Assembly (NCBI GenBank): GCA_049287505.1 | Contig: JBAQFY010000178.1 | Coordinates: forward strand, 1 to 54,681 | DNA: 54,681 bases | Direction of reading: 5' to 3' | From: NIOZ-UU13 sp049287505 | GTDB taxonomy: Bacteria; Planctomycetota; Phycisphaerae; Sedimentisphaerales; Anaerobacaceae | Translations under genes and position numbers: made by a program | Notes under the pieces: generated by a model | Told to the model about the DNA's origin: nothing | The model's database searches: none | Seen by the model: the letters and a program-made list of their open reading frames with translations, nothing else | In this document: positions 47,948 through 54,681 of the stretch, piece by piece | Numbering within the stretch: the stretch's first letter is position 1 | Layout of the letters: every line of letters begins with the position of its first letter

Positions 47948-48700
47948 TTGACTAAAGTCGAAGCAATGTATAGACGAAATAACCTCGTGCGCATTATCCT
48001 TCAGGGTTTGACTATACCATCAAAGACAAGACCTATGAAAAAAACACAAAAAATTAGAAGAACATCCCTCAAGGACGTCTTAATTGGCTGGTTTAAGAAG
48101 CCAAAAGAGGCCAAGGCTAAAAGCACGACAAAAGCCCCCCTTAAAGTTAGAGACAAATCGAGGAGCAAAGCTGAAAAGACAGTTTATTCCAAGTCAACGG
48201 CCAAATTAAAAGAAAAGCTCAAGGCTGAATCTCAGGCAAGGGCCGAAGCGGAGAAAAGGCTGAAGACAGAAATTAAAGCCAGAAAAAAGGCTGAAGCAAT
48301 CCTGAAGGCCGAAAGCAAAAAACGACAAAGTCTCGATGCCCAGGTCAAGAAGGTGATTGTAGAAGACGATACAGAAGGAGAAGAGAAATTCCTTTCCTGT
48401 GCAAAAGAAATAAAAGATTGCATAGAATTGATTAATAAAAGTAGTGGTGGCACTGCAGGTAAGCCGAACAGATATAGTGAACATGCAGATATGGATAATA
48501 TAGACAGCAAAGCCGGCAAGAAGGCAGGCAATTATAAAGCCACCGGCGGCAGGGACGGCGATAAAGGCACTAAAAGCAGCAGGCAAGGTGTCTCCCCTGC
48601 GGAAATGGTAATGTTAGTAGCCAAAGCAGAGGAAAATATATCCAAAGCTATAATTAAAGCTAAAGAAAAAGACGATAAAAAGGCCAAAAGAGCAAAGTGA
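47948..48700 (+). CDS. Lysine-rich coiled-coil protein, unrecognised
   Basis: The frame of 250 codons encodes a highly basic protein. The centre (AKLKEKLKAESQARAEAEKR LKTEIKARKKAEAILKAESK) is a long, charged coiled coil with Ala/Leu every 3-4 residues. SCAKEIKDCIELINKSSGGT and the C-terminal VSPAEMVMLVAKAEENISKA IIKAKEK suggest helical ends. No signal peptide or known domain. The true start is uncertain: the ATG at 47948, a later one giving MYRR, or the one giving MKKTQK, none with a good ribosome site. It may bind nucleic acid or polyphosphate (inference from charge only). Confidence 0.55.
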   Translation: MTKVEAMYRRNNLVRIILQGLTIPSKTRPMKKTQKIRRTSLKDVLIGWFKKPKEAKAKSTTKAPLKVRDKSRSKAEKTVYSKSTAKLKEKLKAESQARAEAEKRLKTEIKARKKAEAILKAESKKRQSLDAQVKKVIVEDDTEGEEKFLSCAKEIKDCIELINKSSGGTAGKPNRYSEHADMDNIDSKAGKKAGNYKATGGRDGDKGTKSSRQGVSPAEMVMLVAKAEENISKAIIKAKEKDDKKAKRAK

Positions 48701-48792
48701 AAAAGCCAATCAACAGGGAAACTACAACAAAGGAAGCCGTAAGGATTATAATTGAAAATAATATTACCGGCCTGCCCGCTGTCGAAAAGTAG
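48697..48792 (+). pseudogene. CBS-domain fragment
   Basis: A GTG overlapping the stop of the Lys-rich gene opens a 31-codon frame: VKKPINRETTTKEAVRIIIE then NNITGLPAVEK-stop. This is the first half of a CBS domain (T-V-x-E-A-x-x-x-x-x-E-x-x-I-x-x-L-P-V-V-D). A whole CBS domain needs about 55-60 residues and usually comes in pairs, so this is probably a relic. Confidence 0.55.
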
Positions 48793-49012
48793 TGGATTAT
48801 TTTAATGGTTAACTTGTTAATTGGTTAATTCAAGTTGTTCCACTCACAAATTAACTCTTAACAAATTAACCAACATTTCTGAGAAAAATCAGTTGCCCCG
48901 CACGAAACCTGTCCTGAGTGTAATCGAAGGATAAACCCCTTCCGCCTGCCCCCAGGGTTAGCTCCTGGGCACCGCCGAACTTGCCGTTACGAATATTTTT
49001 ATTTTATTTTTA
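48793..49012. repeat. TTAATTGG words and REP pieces upstream of the cold-shock gene
   Basis: TGGTTAACTTGTTAATTGG and AAATTAACTCTTAACAAATT (48805-48870) belong to the TTAATTGG family. CCTGTCCTGAGTGTAATCGA (48909) is a variant of the CCTGTCCTGAGCG REP type. CCCCAGGGTTAGCTCCTGGGC (48950) forms a hairpin. Confidence 0.6.
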
Positions 49013-49042
49013 TTGACAACCGGTTAGCTCTTACAGTATAGT
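49013..49042 (+). promoter_or_regulatory. Sigma-70 promoter of the cold-shock gene
   Basis: TTGACA (49013-49018), 18-base spacer, TATAGT (49037-49042). Both boxes match the consensus well, and the start site would lie about 100 bases before the gene. Confidence 0.72.
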
Positions 49043-49147
49043 AAGAATAAGTTTAGGTGGGTATATTCTCACGTCTCTCAAGAATATCCTATGAAAAAAT
49101 CGAGAGACACAATTTATGGCCAATGAAAGGCCAAAAGGAGTACGATA
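49043..49147 (+). promoter_or_regulatory. Structured 5' leader of the cold-shock gene
   Basis: The leader can form GTCTCTC...GAGAGAC (about 49072-49108) and TGGCC-aatgaaa-GGCCA just before the AAAAGGAG ribosome site. Long structured leaders control cspA-type genes at low temperature. The second stem sits next to the ribosome site and could mask it or present it. Confidence 0.55.
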
Positions 49148-49351
49148 GTGAGTAAAGGTAAAGTAAAATGGTTTAATGAGAAAAAAGGTTTTGGATTTAT
49201 CTGCCCTGATTCCGGCAGTGAGGACTTGTTCGTTCATCACTCGGAAATCAGGACGACCGGCTACGCCAGCCTCAATGAAGGCCAGACGGTGGAATTCGAG
49301 GTCGGACAGGGCAAAAAAGGCCCGTGTGCGACCAACGTAATACCTTCATAA
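49148..49351 (+). CDS. Cold-shock protein, CspA family
   Basis: GTG start with AAAAGGAG 8 bases upstream. The 67-residue protein is a single OB-fold: KGKVKWFNEKKGFGFICPDS with RNP1 (KGFGFI), then DLFVHHSEIRTTGYASLNEG (RNP2 LFVHHS) and VEFEVGQGKKGPCATNVIPS. It binds single-stranded RNA or DNA and keeps mRNA unfolded in the cold. Complete and typical in length. A strong promoter, a structured leader and a terminator frame it as a single-gene unit. Confidence 0.97.
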   Translation: MSKGKVKWFNEKKGFGFICPDSGSEDLFVHHSEIRTTGYASLNEGQTVEFEVGQGKKGPCATNVIPS

Positions 49352-49378
49352 TCAGAAGAATAAAACCGTAAAAACCAA

Positions 49379-49410
49379 CGGGCCCCGCTTCAAGTCGGGG
49401 CCCGTCTCAT
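49379..49410 (+). terminator. Terminator of the cold-shock gene
   Basis: CGGGCCCCG-cttcaagt-CGGGGCCCG is a perfect nine-pair stem followed by TCTCATTTTT. Confidence 0.88.
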
Positions 49411-49454
49411 TTTTAAATCTAAACGTGTGAGTAGTTGATTGGTGAATTAGTTAA

Positions 49455-50063
49455 TTAAGACGGATGACAGAAGACGGAAGGCAGAGGAGGGACGATAGAG
49501 AACGGAGGACGGACGAAGGACGAGAATCTAAAATCCAGAATCGAGTATCGAGCATCGAGAAAAAAATGCCTGAGAAAAAGAAGATGCGAAAAACTTGTCG
49601 AGCAAAAGCAGGTAACTGTCACTTTTTCTTTCAAATAATCAATAATAAATATCGAATATCCGGCGCCGTTTGACGGAATCATTTGAAAGGGCCTGCTCCA
49701 CCAATCATATAACGGTGTGCTCAGCAATCCCTGATCTGTCCCCTGAATGATGTGCTTACCCTGATTAAGGATAACTTCAAATTCATCCAATTCTTCTTCA
49801 ATAGATGCTGTTCTCTGGGTAAGAACAATGTTATCCCTCGTTACAACATATGACACTGTTTCATCAGAGCTATGCAACTTTATTGCTCCTTCCCCAAAAG
49901 CTATTCGCTTGTAGAACTCAGCAGGTAGAGGCGACTGTTCTGCTCCACACTCAGCCAAAACAAAATCTATTATTATCCCTGAACAGTTATCCAAAGAAAA
50001 AGCCCGAACATGTTTAGACCCGATAGTAAAAGATTGAAGATTGTAACCTTTGATTTTGAACAT
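49455..50063 (-). CDS. Unrecognised protein with a repeat-derived C-terminal tail
   Basis: The ATG at 50063 has AGGGAG about 7 bases upstream. Residues 1 to about 145 (MFKIKGYNLQSFTIGSKHVR, FSLDNCSGIIIDFVLAECGA, TASIEEELDEFEVILNQGKH, YDWWSRPFQMIPSNGAGYSI) look like a normal soluble alpha/beta protein of unknown family. From there on (VTVTCFCSTSFSHLLFLRHF, then DARYSILDFRF and SFVRPPFSIVPPLPSVFCHP) the protein is encoded by a dispersed repeat and word-array DNA. I infer that the original stop was lost and translation now runs into the repeats; the first part is probably the functional one. Confidence 0.62.
   Translation of the reverse strand: MFKIKGYNLQSFTIGSKHVRAFSLDNCSGIIIDFVLAECGAEQSPLPAEFYKRIAFGEGAIKLHSSDETVSYVVTRDNIVLTQRTASIEEELDEFEVILNQGKHIIQGTDQGLLSTPLYDWWSRPFQMIPSNGAGYSIFIIDYLKEKVTVTCFCSTSFSHLLFLRHFFLDARYSILDFRFSSFVRPPFSIVPPLPSVFCHPS
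49464..49625. repeat. Word array plus GAGAAAAACTTGTCGAG repeat inside a gene end
   Basis: GACAGAAGACGGAAGGCAGA, GAACGGAGGACGGACGAAGG, ATCGAGTATCGAGCATCGAG (49464-49560) belong to the TCTGTCNTC and CTCGTAT families in reverse. The GAGAAAAAGAAGATGCGAAA, AACTTGTCGAGC block at 49570-49619 is the second copy of the repeat at 47750-47801. Confidence 0.75.
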
Positions 50064-51077
50064 TGTTTCTCCCTGTTTCTCATTATTTTATTGAATTTTC
50101 ACCTGTATTGTCCTTTAAATAATTTTCACGTAGAGTTTCGTCTTTGCCCTTTAGACATTGCATGGAAAAATGGGAATGCTCATTTATTTTTCTGTCCCAC
50201 ATTATATTATAAAAGTACAATCCCCACAATTCACGCCATTTTCGTCGCTCATAGCTCGTCCCTCGTGGTTCGTATTGCGTATATCGCATTGGTTAATTAG
50301 TTTTCTTTCACTCACTAATCACGAATTAACAACTCACTAAATAACAAGCGTTTCCAGCCGGTCAATTTTCATATTTATTTTATTACCGCTCCATAACTGT
50401 CGCGGCTCTGTTTGTTATCTCGTATGTCGTATGGATTCCTGCTTCCGCAGGAATGACAGAAAACAGCTACGACACTCAAAAGCAGAACCCGCCATTTTCG
50501 TCTCTCGTGTCTCGTGACTCGTCCCTCGTATATCCCTTCGACTACGCTCAGGGTAAACTAAGAAGCAAATCTCGAGTTGATTCAAAGTCCCTTCGACTAA
50601 GCTCAGGGCAAGTTAATTCGCCCCCTGGTGTCTCTCTTATCAGGCGGGGTAAAATATCGGAAAAGGAGGGGAAAGTCAAGGGTTTTTTGGTTAACTGGTT
50701 AACTGGTTAACTGGTTAATTAGTTAATTGGTTAATATCTCACGGGGTTAATTGGTAGTAGTAAGCTAAAGTAAATTAAAGTGCCTAACTTGTGCCACAGG
50801 TAAGTGAGCTAAAGTACCTAAAGTGAGCTAAAATGCCTAAAGTTAACAGAAAAAGGATACTGGATTCTGGATACTCATTTCTCGTCGGTCCTCTGTCCTC
50901 TATCGTCGGTCACCCCTCGTCCGTCGTCACGGGCTAAATCATCCACTAAATAAAAGACGTTTCCTGGCGAATAATTACCACTCCATTACCCCAGCGCTTT
51001 CTTGCGAAAGCAAGAGCGTGGGCGGCTCTTTTTATTAGCTCGTATCTCGTGAAGAGACGTTTGAGTGGCCAATATTT
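50064..51077. repeat. 1-kb gene-free region of mixed word arrays
   Basis: Several families occur in a row. CTCGT words are at 50240-50290 and 50499-50536 (CTCGTGTCTCGTGACTCGTC). A REP hairpin, GGATTCCTGC...GCAGGAATGAC, is at 50433-50457. CCCTTCGACTACGCTCAGGG and CCCTTCGACTAAGCTCAGGG lie at about 50538 and 50590. TTAACTGG words are at 50684-50755, GAGCTAAAGT words at 50761-50845 and CTGTCCTCTATCGTCGG words at 50886-50935. No gene with a ribosome site and normal composition was found. Confidence 0.75.
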
Positions 51078-51857
51078 TTAATTTGGCTTATCGCCTGTGT
51101 ACCACCTTGACGGCACATCGTCTCCTGTAGTTTCTTCCAGAGCGGTAACGTGTCCATCCAGCCAAAGGATATTAGCACGTCCTCCGGTCCTGTCGTCGTC
51201 GGCGTATCTCATATTGTGTCTGAAAATCTGCCGATAGCTGAAGAAACGACTGCCGCCTCGCCGATAGCTGGTCAGATTCATAGCGCCGGGTCTATCACCA
51301 TTATGAAACCCATCGTCGGTGCCACATTCCGGTCTTGGTTCGGCGTGGTCGGTACAAAAGATGAATTCTGAAACACGGTATATATCATTTGTATCTCGGC
51401 CCCTGGCTCTCGAATGATGATTCAAACCAAACGCTGCGTGCTGAATTGCTATGGAAGGGTCGGGAACATCATATATTAATCGGGGAACACGTATTAGACT
51501 CGGACAGCCAAATATCTTGGTATCTTTGAGGTAATCTTTGTAATAAAGACCCCAATAAGACCCACTGGAACCGGGTCTTCGATAAGTAACGCCGTCCGAC
51601 TGGAACCACAGAAATTCGTTGGCACTCTGGGTATTGGGCAGTTTGCGTTCGTAGTCGTCGAGGTACATTTGCACAGCAAATCCCACATTACGCAAATTTG
51701 ATTTGCAGGCTGTTTCTCGTGCTATCTCCCTGATCTTCCGCATGGCAGGCATCAGGATTGCCAGCAGTATGGCAATGATAGCAATCACCACCAATAGCTC
51801 TATTAACGTAAAACCTCTTTTCGTGCACTTAGTGGAACTTTTTTCGTAATTAGTCAT
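51078..51857 (-). CDS. Prepilin-like protein with H-X9-DG end
   Basis: The ATG at 51857 (AGGAGAC 7 bases upstream) gives 259 residues: MTNYEKSSTKCTKRGFTLIE LLVVIAIIAILLAIL. A longer frame to 51950 lacks a ribosome site. The signal is uninterrupted, unlike that of the next prepilin. The C-terminus reads RANILWLDGHVTALEETTGD DVPSRWYTG, the DG form of the motif, and shares EETxGxDxPxRWY with the gene at 52118. Probably processed by prepilin peptidase; role in the envelope unknown. Confidence 0.86.
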   Translation of the reverse strand: MTNYEKSSTKCTKRGFTLIELLVVIAIIAILLAILMPAMRKIREIARETACKSNLRNVGFAVQMYLDDYERKLPNTQSANEFLWFQSDGVTYRRPGSSGSYWGLYYKDYLKDTKIFGCPSLIRVPRLIYDVPDPSIAIQHAAFGLNHHSRARGRDTNDIYRVSEFIFCTDHAEPRPECGTDDGFHNGDRPGAMNLTSYRRGGSRFFSYRQIFRHNMRYADDDRTGGRANILWLDGHVTALEETTGDDVPSRWYTGDKPN

Positions 51858-52117
51858 TGGTTTGTCTCCTATAAACTTGTGTAACGCCAAAACAACAGTT
51901 TTTGGAACAAATGTTTTCCACATGCACCTTTTAGCAAGGCTGCTGTGCATAAACCCTCATTGTTTTATAATATAAAAGGAATGAAAAGTCAAGGGATTTT
52001 TTAACTGGTTAATTGGTGAATTAGTTGATTGGTAAATTGGTGAATTAGTTGATTAGAAAAATGATAATAAAGGGCTACCCCGTGAGATAAACTTTGCTAT
52101 CTCACGAGAAATGCAGC
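51858..52117. repeat. Gap with TTAACTGG/TTAATTGG words
   Basis: ACTGGTTAATTGGTGAATTA then GTTGATTGGTAAATTGGTG at 52003-52060 is a typical member of the TTAATTGG family. The rest is AT-rich upstream DNA of the prepilin gene at 51857. The array lies between two prepilin genes of the same orientation. Confidence 0.7.
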
Positions 52118-52906
52118 TTAATTCTTGCCGAGGGGGTCGTACCAGCGCTTGGGTATGTCTTCTCCGAGTGTCTCATTTATGCTGGTTATATGTCCATCCA
52201 GCCAGAGACAATTGAGTCTACCACCTGTCTTAAAGTCGTCAGCGGATTTTATAGCGTGTCTGAAGATACCGCGATACCAGGTCCAACGACCGCCGCCCTG
52301 CCTGTAGTGGGTGAGATTCTTGCCGCTGGAGTCAGGGCAGAGCATATCGTTTCCATTCTCTATTCTCGGCTCCATATGGTCGTGAGCGACGATAACTTCC
52401 GAATGGCGGGGGATAGTAGCAGATTTCTCCTTTGTCAGCCAGCCGTTCATAGAATACGCCGAATTGTCTATTTCGCCGGAGCCGTATAGCATTTCCTGTG
52501 CTACTATCTGAGAGAAGTTTTTGAAGCTCGGGCATCCGAAAAGCTTCGGCTCTTTTACATAATCAAGATAGATAACACCCCAATATGAGCGGTCATCGCC
52601 AGCCTTCAGCAACTGTCCTCTGGAGCCGTACCAGAGATGGCCGTTACAGTTGTTCGTGTGTGTGTGGAAGTCGGGCATCGTGTAATCGTTGTCCTGCAGG
52701 TACATCACAATACCAAGGCCTATGCCCCTCAGATTGGCCCTGCAGGCCTGTTCACGCGCCTGCTCTCTTACTTTCCGTAGAGCCGGCATCAGTATCGCCA
52801 GCAGCAGCGCAATTATCGCAATAACAACGAGAAGCTCAATTAACGTAAACGCCGTTAGAAAAGAACGTCTTACTTCTAACGGGGTAAATGTCTTTTTCCT
52901 GTGCAT
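52118..52906 (-). CDS. Prepilin-like protein with interrupted leader
   Basis: The ATG at 52906 has AAGGAG 6 bases upstream. The 262-residue protein begins MHRKKTFTPLEVRRSFLTAF then TLIELLVVIAIIALLLAIL, so the signal motif occurs twice because of a 39-bp palindromic insert. The residue before the second F is Ala, which prepilin peptidase may accept less well than Gly. The C-terminus reads LNCLWLDGHITSINETLGED IPKRWYD, as in the gene at 51078. The two prepilins probably derive from one duplication, and only this one has the insert. Confidence 0.86.
   Translation of the reverse strand: MHRKKTFTPLEVRRSFLTAFTLIELLVVIAIIALLLAILMPALRKVREQAREQACRANLRGIGLGIVMYLQDNDYTMPDFHTHTNNCNGHLWYGSRGQLLKAGDDRSYWGVIYLDYVKEPKLFGCPSFKNFSQIVAQEMLYGSGEIDNSAYSMNGWLTKEKSATIPRHSEVIVAHDHMEPRIENGNDMLCPDSSGKNLTHYRQGGGRWTWYRGIFRHAIKSADDFKTGGRLNCLWLDGHITSINETLGEDIPKRWYDPLGKN
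52845..52888 (-). repeat. Palindromic in-frame insert in a prepilin signal (39 bp unit)
   Basis: On the minus strand TTTAC (52888-52884) recurs at 52849-52845. Between them CCCCGTTAGAA, 12 bases, and TTTCTAACGGCG form a perfect CCGTTAGAA/TTCTAACGG inverted pair. The unit is 39 bp (13 codons). It is the smallest of three inserts and nearly pure hairpin. Confidence 0.78.
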
Positions 52907-53325
52907 CAATAACTCCTTCCTGCAAACTGCATTTATTGTTGATGGAATTGACTCTTGGTCTCCAGCAACCGTTCACGGGCACTTTGAATCGATTGGACAA
53001 CACACCCAAAATCAAATACCCAACTCATAATATGCCATTTATCTTATAGCACATTTGAAGATGTAATCCAAGTAAAAAATCTCCCTTTTTCAAGTGGAGG
53101 TCGGATATGCAGAAAACTCGTCACTCGCGACTCGAGTTAATTGGTTAATTAGTGAATTAGAAAAAGGCTACAAAACTTACTATCCCATAGGGTCATCTTC
53201 CGTATTCCGTCTTCTGTCCTCCGTCTTCTTTCTTCTGTCTTCTGTTGTCTGTCCTCTGTCGTCTGTCGTCCTGTCTCACGGGGTAAAAAAACGTGCAAAA
53301 AAACGGAAAATGTGATAATATGGAT
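52907..53325. repeat. Gap with TTAATTGG and TCTGTCNTC arrays
   Basis: GAGTTAATTGGTTAATTAGT (53137) is followed by a dense array at 53195-53280: CCGTCTTCTGTCCTCCGTC, TTCTTTCTTCTGTCTTCTG, TTGTCTGTCCTCTGTCGTC. No gene with a ribosome site. The minus-strand prepilin promoter should be near 52910-53040. Confidence 0.7.
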
Positions 53326-53465
53326 TTGATGCAAGCCATCGAAGATGGTTTTCGTTACGGCTAAATCGGAGAACCCGATAGGTCAAAGACAATCTGATGC
53401 AAGCTCGCCCGGCAGCTTTTTGCCGGCAAATCCGCCGGTCGGCGGGGATTGGAAGGAAATGGAGC
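53326..53465 (+). promoter_or_regulatory. Structured leader of the TPR lipoprotein, possible cis-regulatory RNA
   Basis: Four stems can form in order: CCATC-gaa-GATGG (53337), ATCGG-agaac-CCGAT (53365), CCGGCA-gcttt-TGCCGG (53409), CCGCC-ggt-CGGCGG (53431). GATGCAAGC occurs twice, before the first stem and before the third. The last stem is 20 bases from the start region of the gene. I cannot match it to a known riboswitch class; the duplicated GATGCAAGC and joining purine-rich strands look like a folded aptamer. Confidence 0.45.
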
Positions 53466-53471
53466 TAAGTT

Positions 53472-54329
53472 ATGATGCGCGTTCGGAACAAAGAAACGTT
53501 TAAGTGCATTCTGCTTGCTCTGGGGATGTTTGTTTGCCTGTTTCCGGCAGGATGTGAAACAACATCAGAAGATTACTACAATCGTGGGATTGCCTATTGT
53601 AAGAAAGGCGAGTATGACCGTGCCATCTCAGATTATACCGAGGCCATTGATATAAACCCATGGTTCGCTCAAGCCTACTACAATCGGGGCGGTGCCTACG
53701 GCAGGAAACGACAATATGACCAGGCTATCCTGGACTATACCAAGGCCGTTGAGATAGACCCGGGATTTGCCGAAGCCTATAACAATCGTGGGGCTGCATA
53801 CGGCGCTCAAGGCCAATATGATTCGGCCATCTCAGACTTCTCTAAGGCCGTTGAGATAAAGCCGGGGTACGCTGAGGCCTACGTCAATCGGGGCTTTGCC
53901 TATTATAACAAAGGGCAATATGACCAGGCTGTCTCAGATTATACGAGGGTCCTTGAGATAAAACCGGGGGACGGTGAAGTTTACTATAAGCGGGGGGCTG
54001 CTAATGGCAAGAGAGGCGAGTATGACCGTGCCATCTCAGATTATACCAGCGCCATTGAGATAAAGCCGGGATTTGCCAAAGCCTACTACAACCGGGGGCG
54101 TGCCTATGGAGCCAAAGGGAAATACGACCTGGCTATCCCGGACTTCAACAAGGTGCTCGATATGAACCCACTGGACGCCGAAGCCTATAACAATCGTGGG
54201 GCCGCATACGCAGCTAAAGGCGAATATGACAAAACATGGGAGGATGTACACAAGGCGGAGGAATTAGGTTATCAGGTCCGCCCGGACTTTCTCAAGGCAC
54301 TTCGTAAAGCTTCAGGAAGAGAAAGATGA
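53472..54329 (+). CDS. TPR-repeat lipoprotein
   Basis: A 285-residue protein with a lipoprotein signal (ILLALGMFVCLFPAGC). About seven canonical TPR units of 34 residues follow, with the form YNRGxAYxxKGxYDxAISDY then TKAxEIxPG. The repeats are very alike (for example EYDRAISDYTEAIDINP and EYDRAISDYTSAIEIKP), so the array probably expanded recently. TPR arrays bind peptides of partner proteins. It probably sits on the inner face of the outer membrane. GGAG lies about 12 bases before the first ATG. The last unit has lost the AI-DY form (KTWEDVHKAEELGYQ). It is the only gene on its strand in this part and has its own structured leader. Confidence 0.88.
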   Translation: MMRVRNKETFKCILLALGMFVCLFPAGCETTSEDYYNRGIAYCKKGEYDRAISDYTEAIDINPWFAQAYYNRGGAYGRKRQYDQAILDYTKAVEIDPGFAEAYNNRGAAYGAQGQYDSAISDFSKAVEIKPGYAEAYVNRGFAYYNKGQYDQAVSDYTRVLEIKPGDGEVYYKRGAANGKRGEYDRAISDYTSAIEIKPGFAKAYYNRGRAYGAKGKYDLAIPDFNKVLDMNPLDAEAYNNRGAAYAAKGEYDKTWEDVHKAEELGYQVRPDFLKALRKASGRER

Positions 54330-54681
54330 ATTAACGCCGAGGAGCTATTCGGCGAATTTGCGTATTTGAACTTTCCCAAGACACTGACGGACACTGACTT
54401 TTTGGACACAGACTAACATAACCACAGATTTCACAGATTAAAAAGGATTAGTCCTAAAACAAGCGAGTTTTTTCAGGCTTGTACGAGGTGAAACCGCTGG
54501 TTTTACCGGGACATAGCTTCCCTGTCCCAGCCGATTGGCCGGTTAAGTTTATTGCTTCAAGTTGTCGTTGTGTCATATGTTTCTCGTTTCTCAAAATCTC
54601 AAGGAGCCCGCAAATATCGCGGCGTCCATACCGCGACTTCTATAAGAATGAACGCTAACACCGTAGAGGATACCGCAATGT
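54330..54681. other. Gap after the TPR gene to the window end
   Basis: CGCCGAGGAGCTATTCGGCG then AATTTGCGTATTTGAACTTT (54343-54382) is the second copy of a repeat seen at 47840. AACCACAGATTTCACAGATT follows. GGGACA-tagcttccc-TGTCCC near 54519 is a small hairpin. The last bases GTAGAGGATACCGCAATGT could be a ribosome site and the ATG (54678) of a gene beyond the window, too short to judge. Confidence 0.5.

Noticed and set aside
48206..48586. Hydrophobic minus-strand frames opposite the Lys-rich gene
   Set aside because: Lys codons (AAA/AAG) read as Phe/Leu on the other strand, which gives false membrane-like proteins.
50064..51077. Short frames as genes (for example 50453-50710)
   Set aside because: They are made of REP and word-array DNA, lack ribosome sites and overlap several repeat families.
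53326..53465. Cyclic-di-GMP (GEMM) riboswitch
   Set aside because: GCTAA...TAGGT and GATGCAAGC words are slightly suggestive, but the GACGCAAAGCC core and the receptor-tetraloop layout are missing.

Overview
The window looks like a chromosomal segment of an anaerobic Planctomycete of the Phycisphaerae type (inference from gene content, no search was run). Supporting signs are a cell-envelope LamG protein with HDVYFGT-type repeats, six type II-secretion-like prepilins with the H-X9-D C-terminal motif, twin-arginine exported enzymes, two anaerobic sulfatase-maturating radical SAM enzymes, a full Rnf complex, a HYExAFE protein and a TIGR03960-type radical SAM protein. No rRNA, tRNA, CRISPR array, phage or intact insertion sequence was seen.

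Layout. 1-3.8 kb: the 5' part of a large exported LamG protein (minus strand, open at the window edge), a prepilin and a sulfatase relic. 4.0-11.6 kb: a minus-strand carbohydrate locus with an exported sugar isomerase-like protein, two paralogous sulfatase maturases, a decayed sulfatase, a clan GH-A hydrolase and a GH95-like protein. 11.6-17.7 kb: housekeeping and mixed genes on the minus strand (CCA-adding enzyme, RsmD, Dabb lipoprotein, HYExAFE protein, esterase, HisS, YkgJ-like protein). 17.9-20.7 kb: a small membrane protein and three tandem prepilins with the relic of a fourth. 20.9-24.5 kb: two paralogous Tat proteins and an ADP-ribosylglycohydrolase-like lipoprotein. 24.9-31.4 kb: a plus-strand envelope and stress cluster (TPR protein, LptE-like lipoprotein, FtsH, DsbD, Nth). 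31.7-37.4 kb: a LOG-family protein, then small and partly decayed minus-strand genes and the radical SAM protein. 37.5-44.4 kb: apbE convergent with the rnf operon (order CDGEAB on the minus strand, headed by a small Cys-motif membrane protein). 44.5-54.7 kb: M48 peptidase, zinc-ribbon protein, Gfo/Idh-like protein, Lys-rich protein, cold-shock protein, an unrecognised protein, two more prepilins and a TPR lipoprotein behind a structured leader.

How the genes fit together. Rnf links ferredoxin and NAD to an ion gradient, and ApbE attaches the FMN groups Rnf needs. The oxygen-sensitive maturases, glycosidases and sulfatase relics point to use of sulfated, probably fucose-containing, polysaccharides without oxygen.

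The most unusual signals are in DNA that ordinary gene calling skips. (1) Three of the six prepilin genes carry an in-frame palindromic insert of 105, 57 or 39 bp at the same point in the prepilin signal, flanked by a repeated TTTAC. (2) The intergenic DNA is full of degenerate short-word arrays: CCTGATA, CTTTAGNTCA, TTAATTGGTTAAT and TCTGTCNTC families. They recur at many loci, lie between the rnf genes, and appear to have supplied a signal peptide, stop codons and a C-terminal tail to neighbouring genes. (3) Several gene relics share one form: the two ends are kept and the middle is gone.
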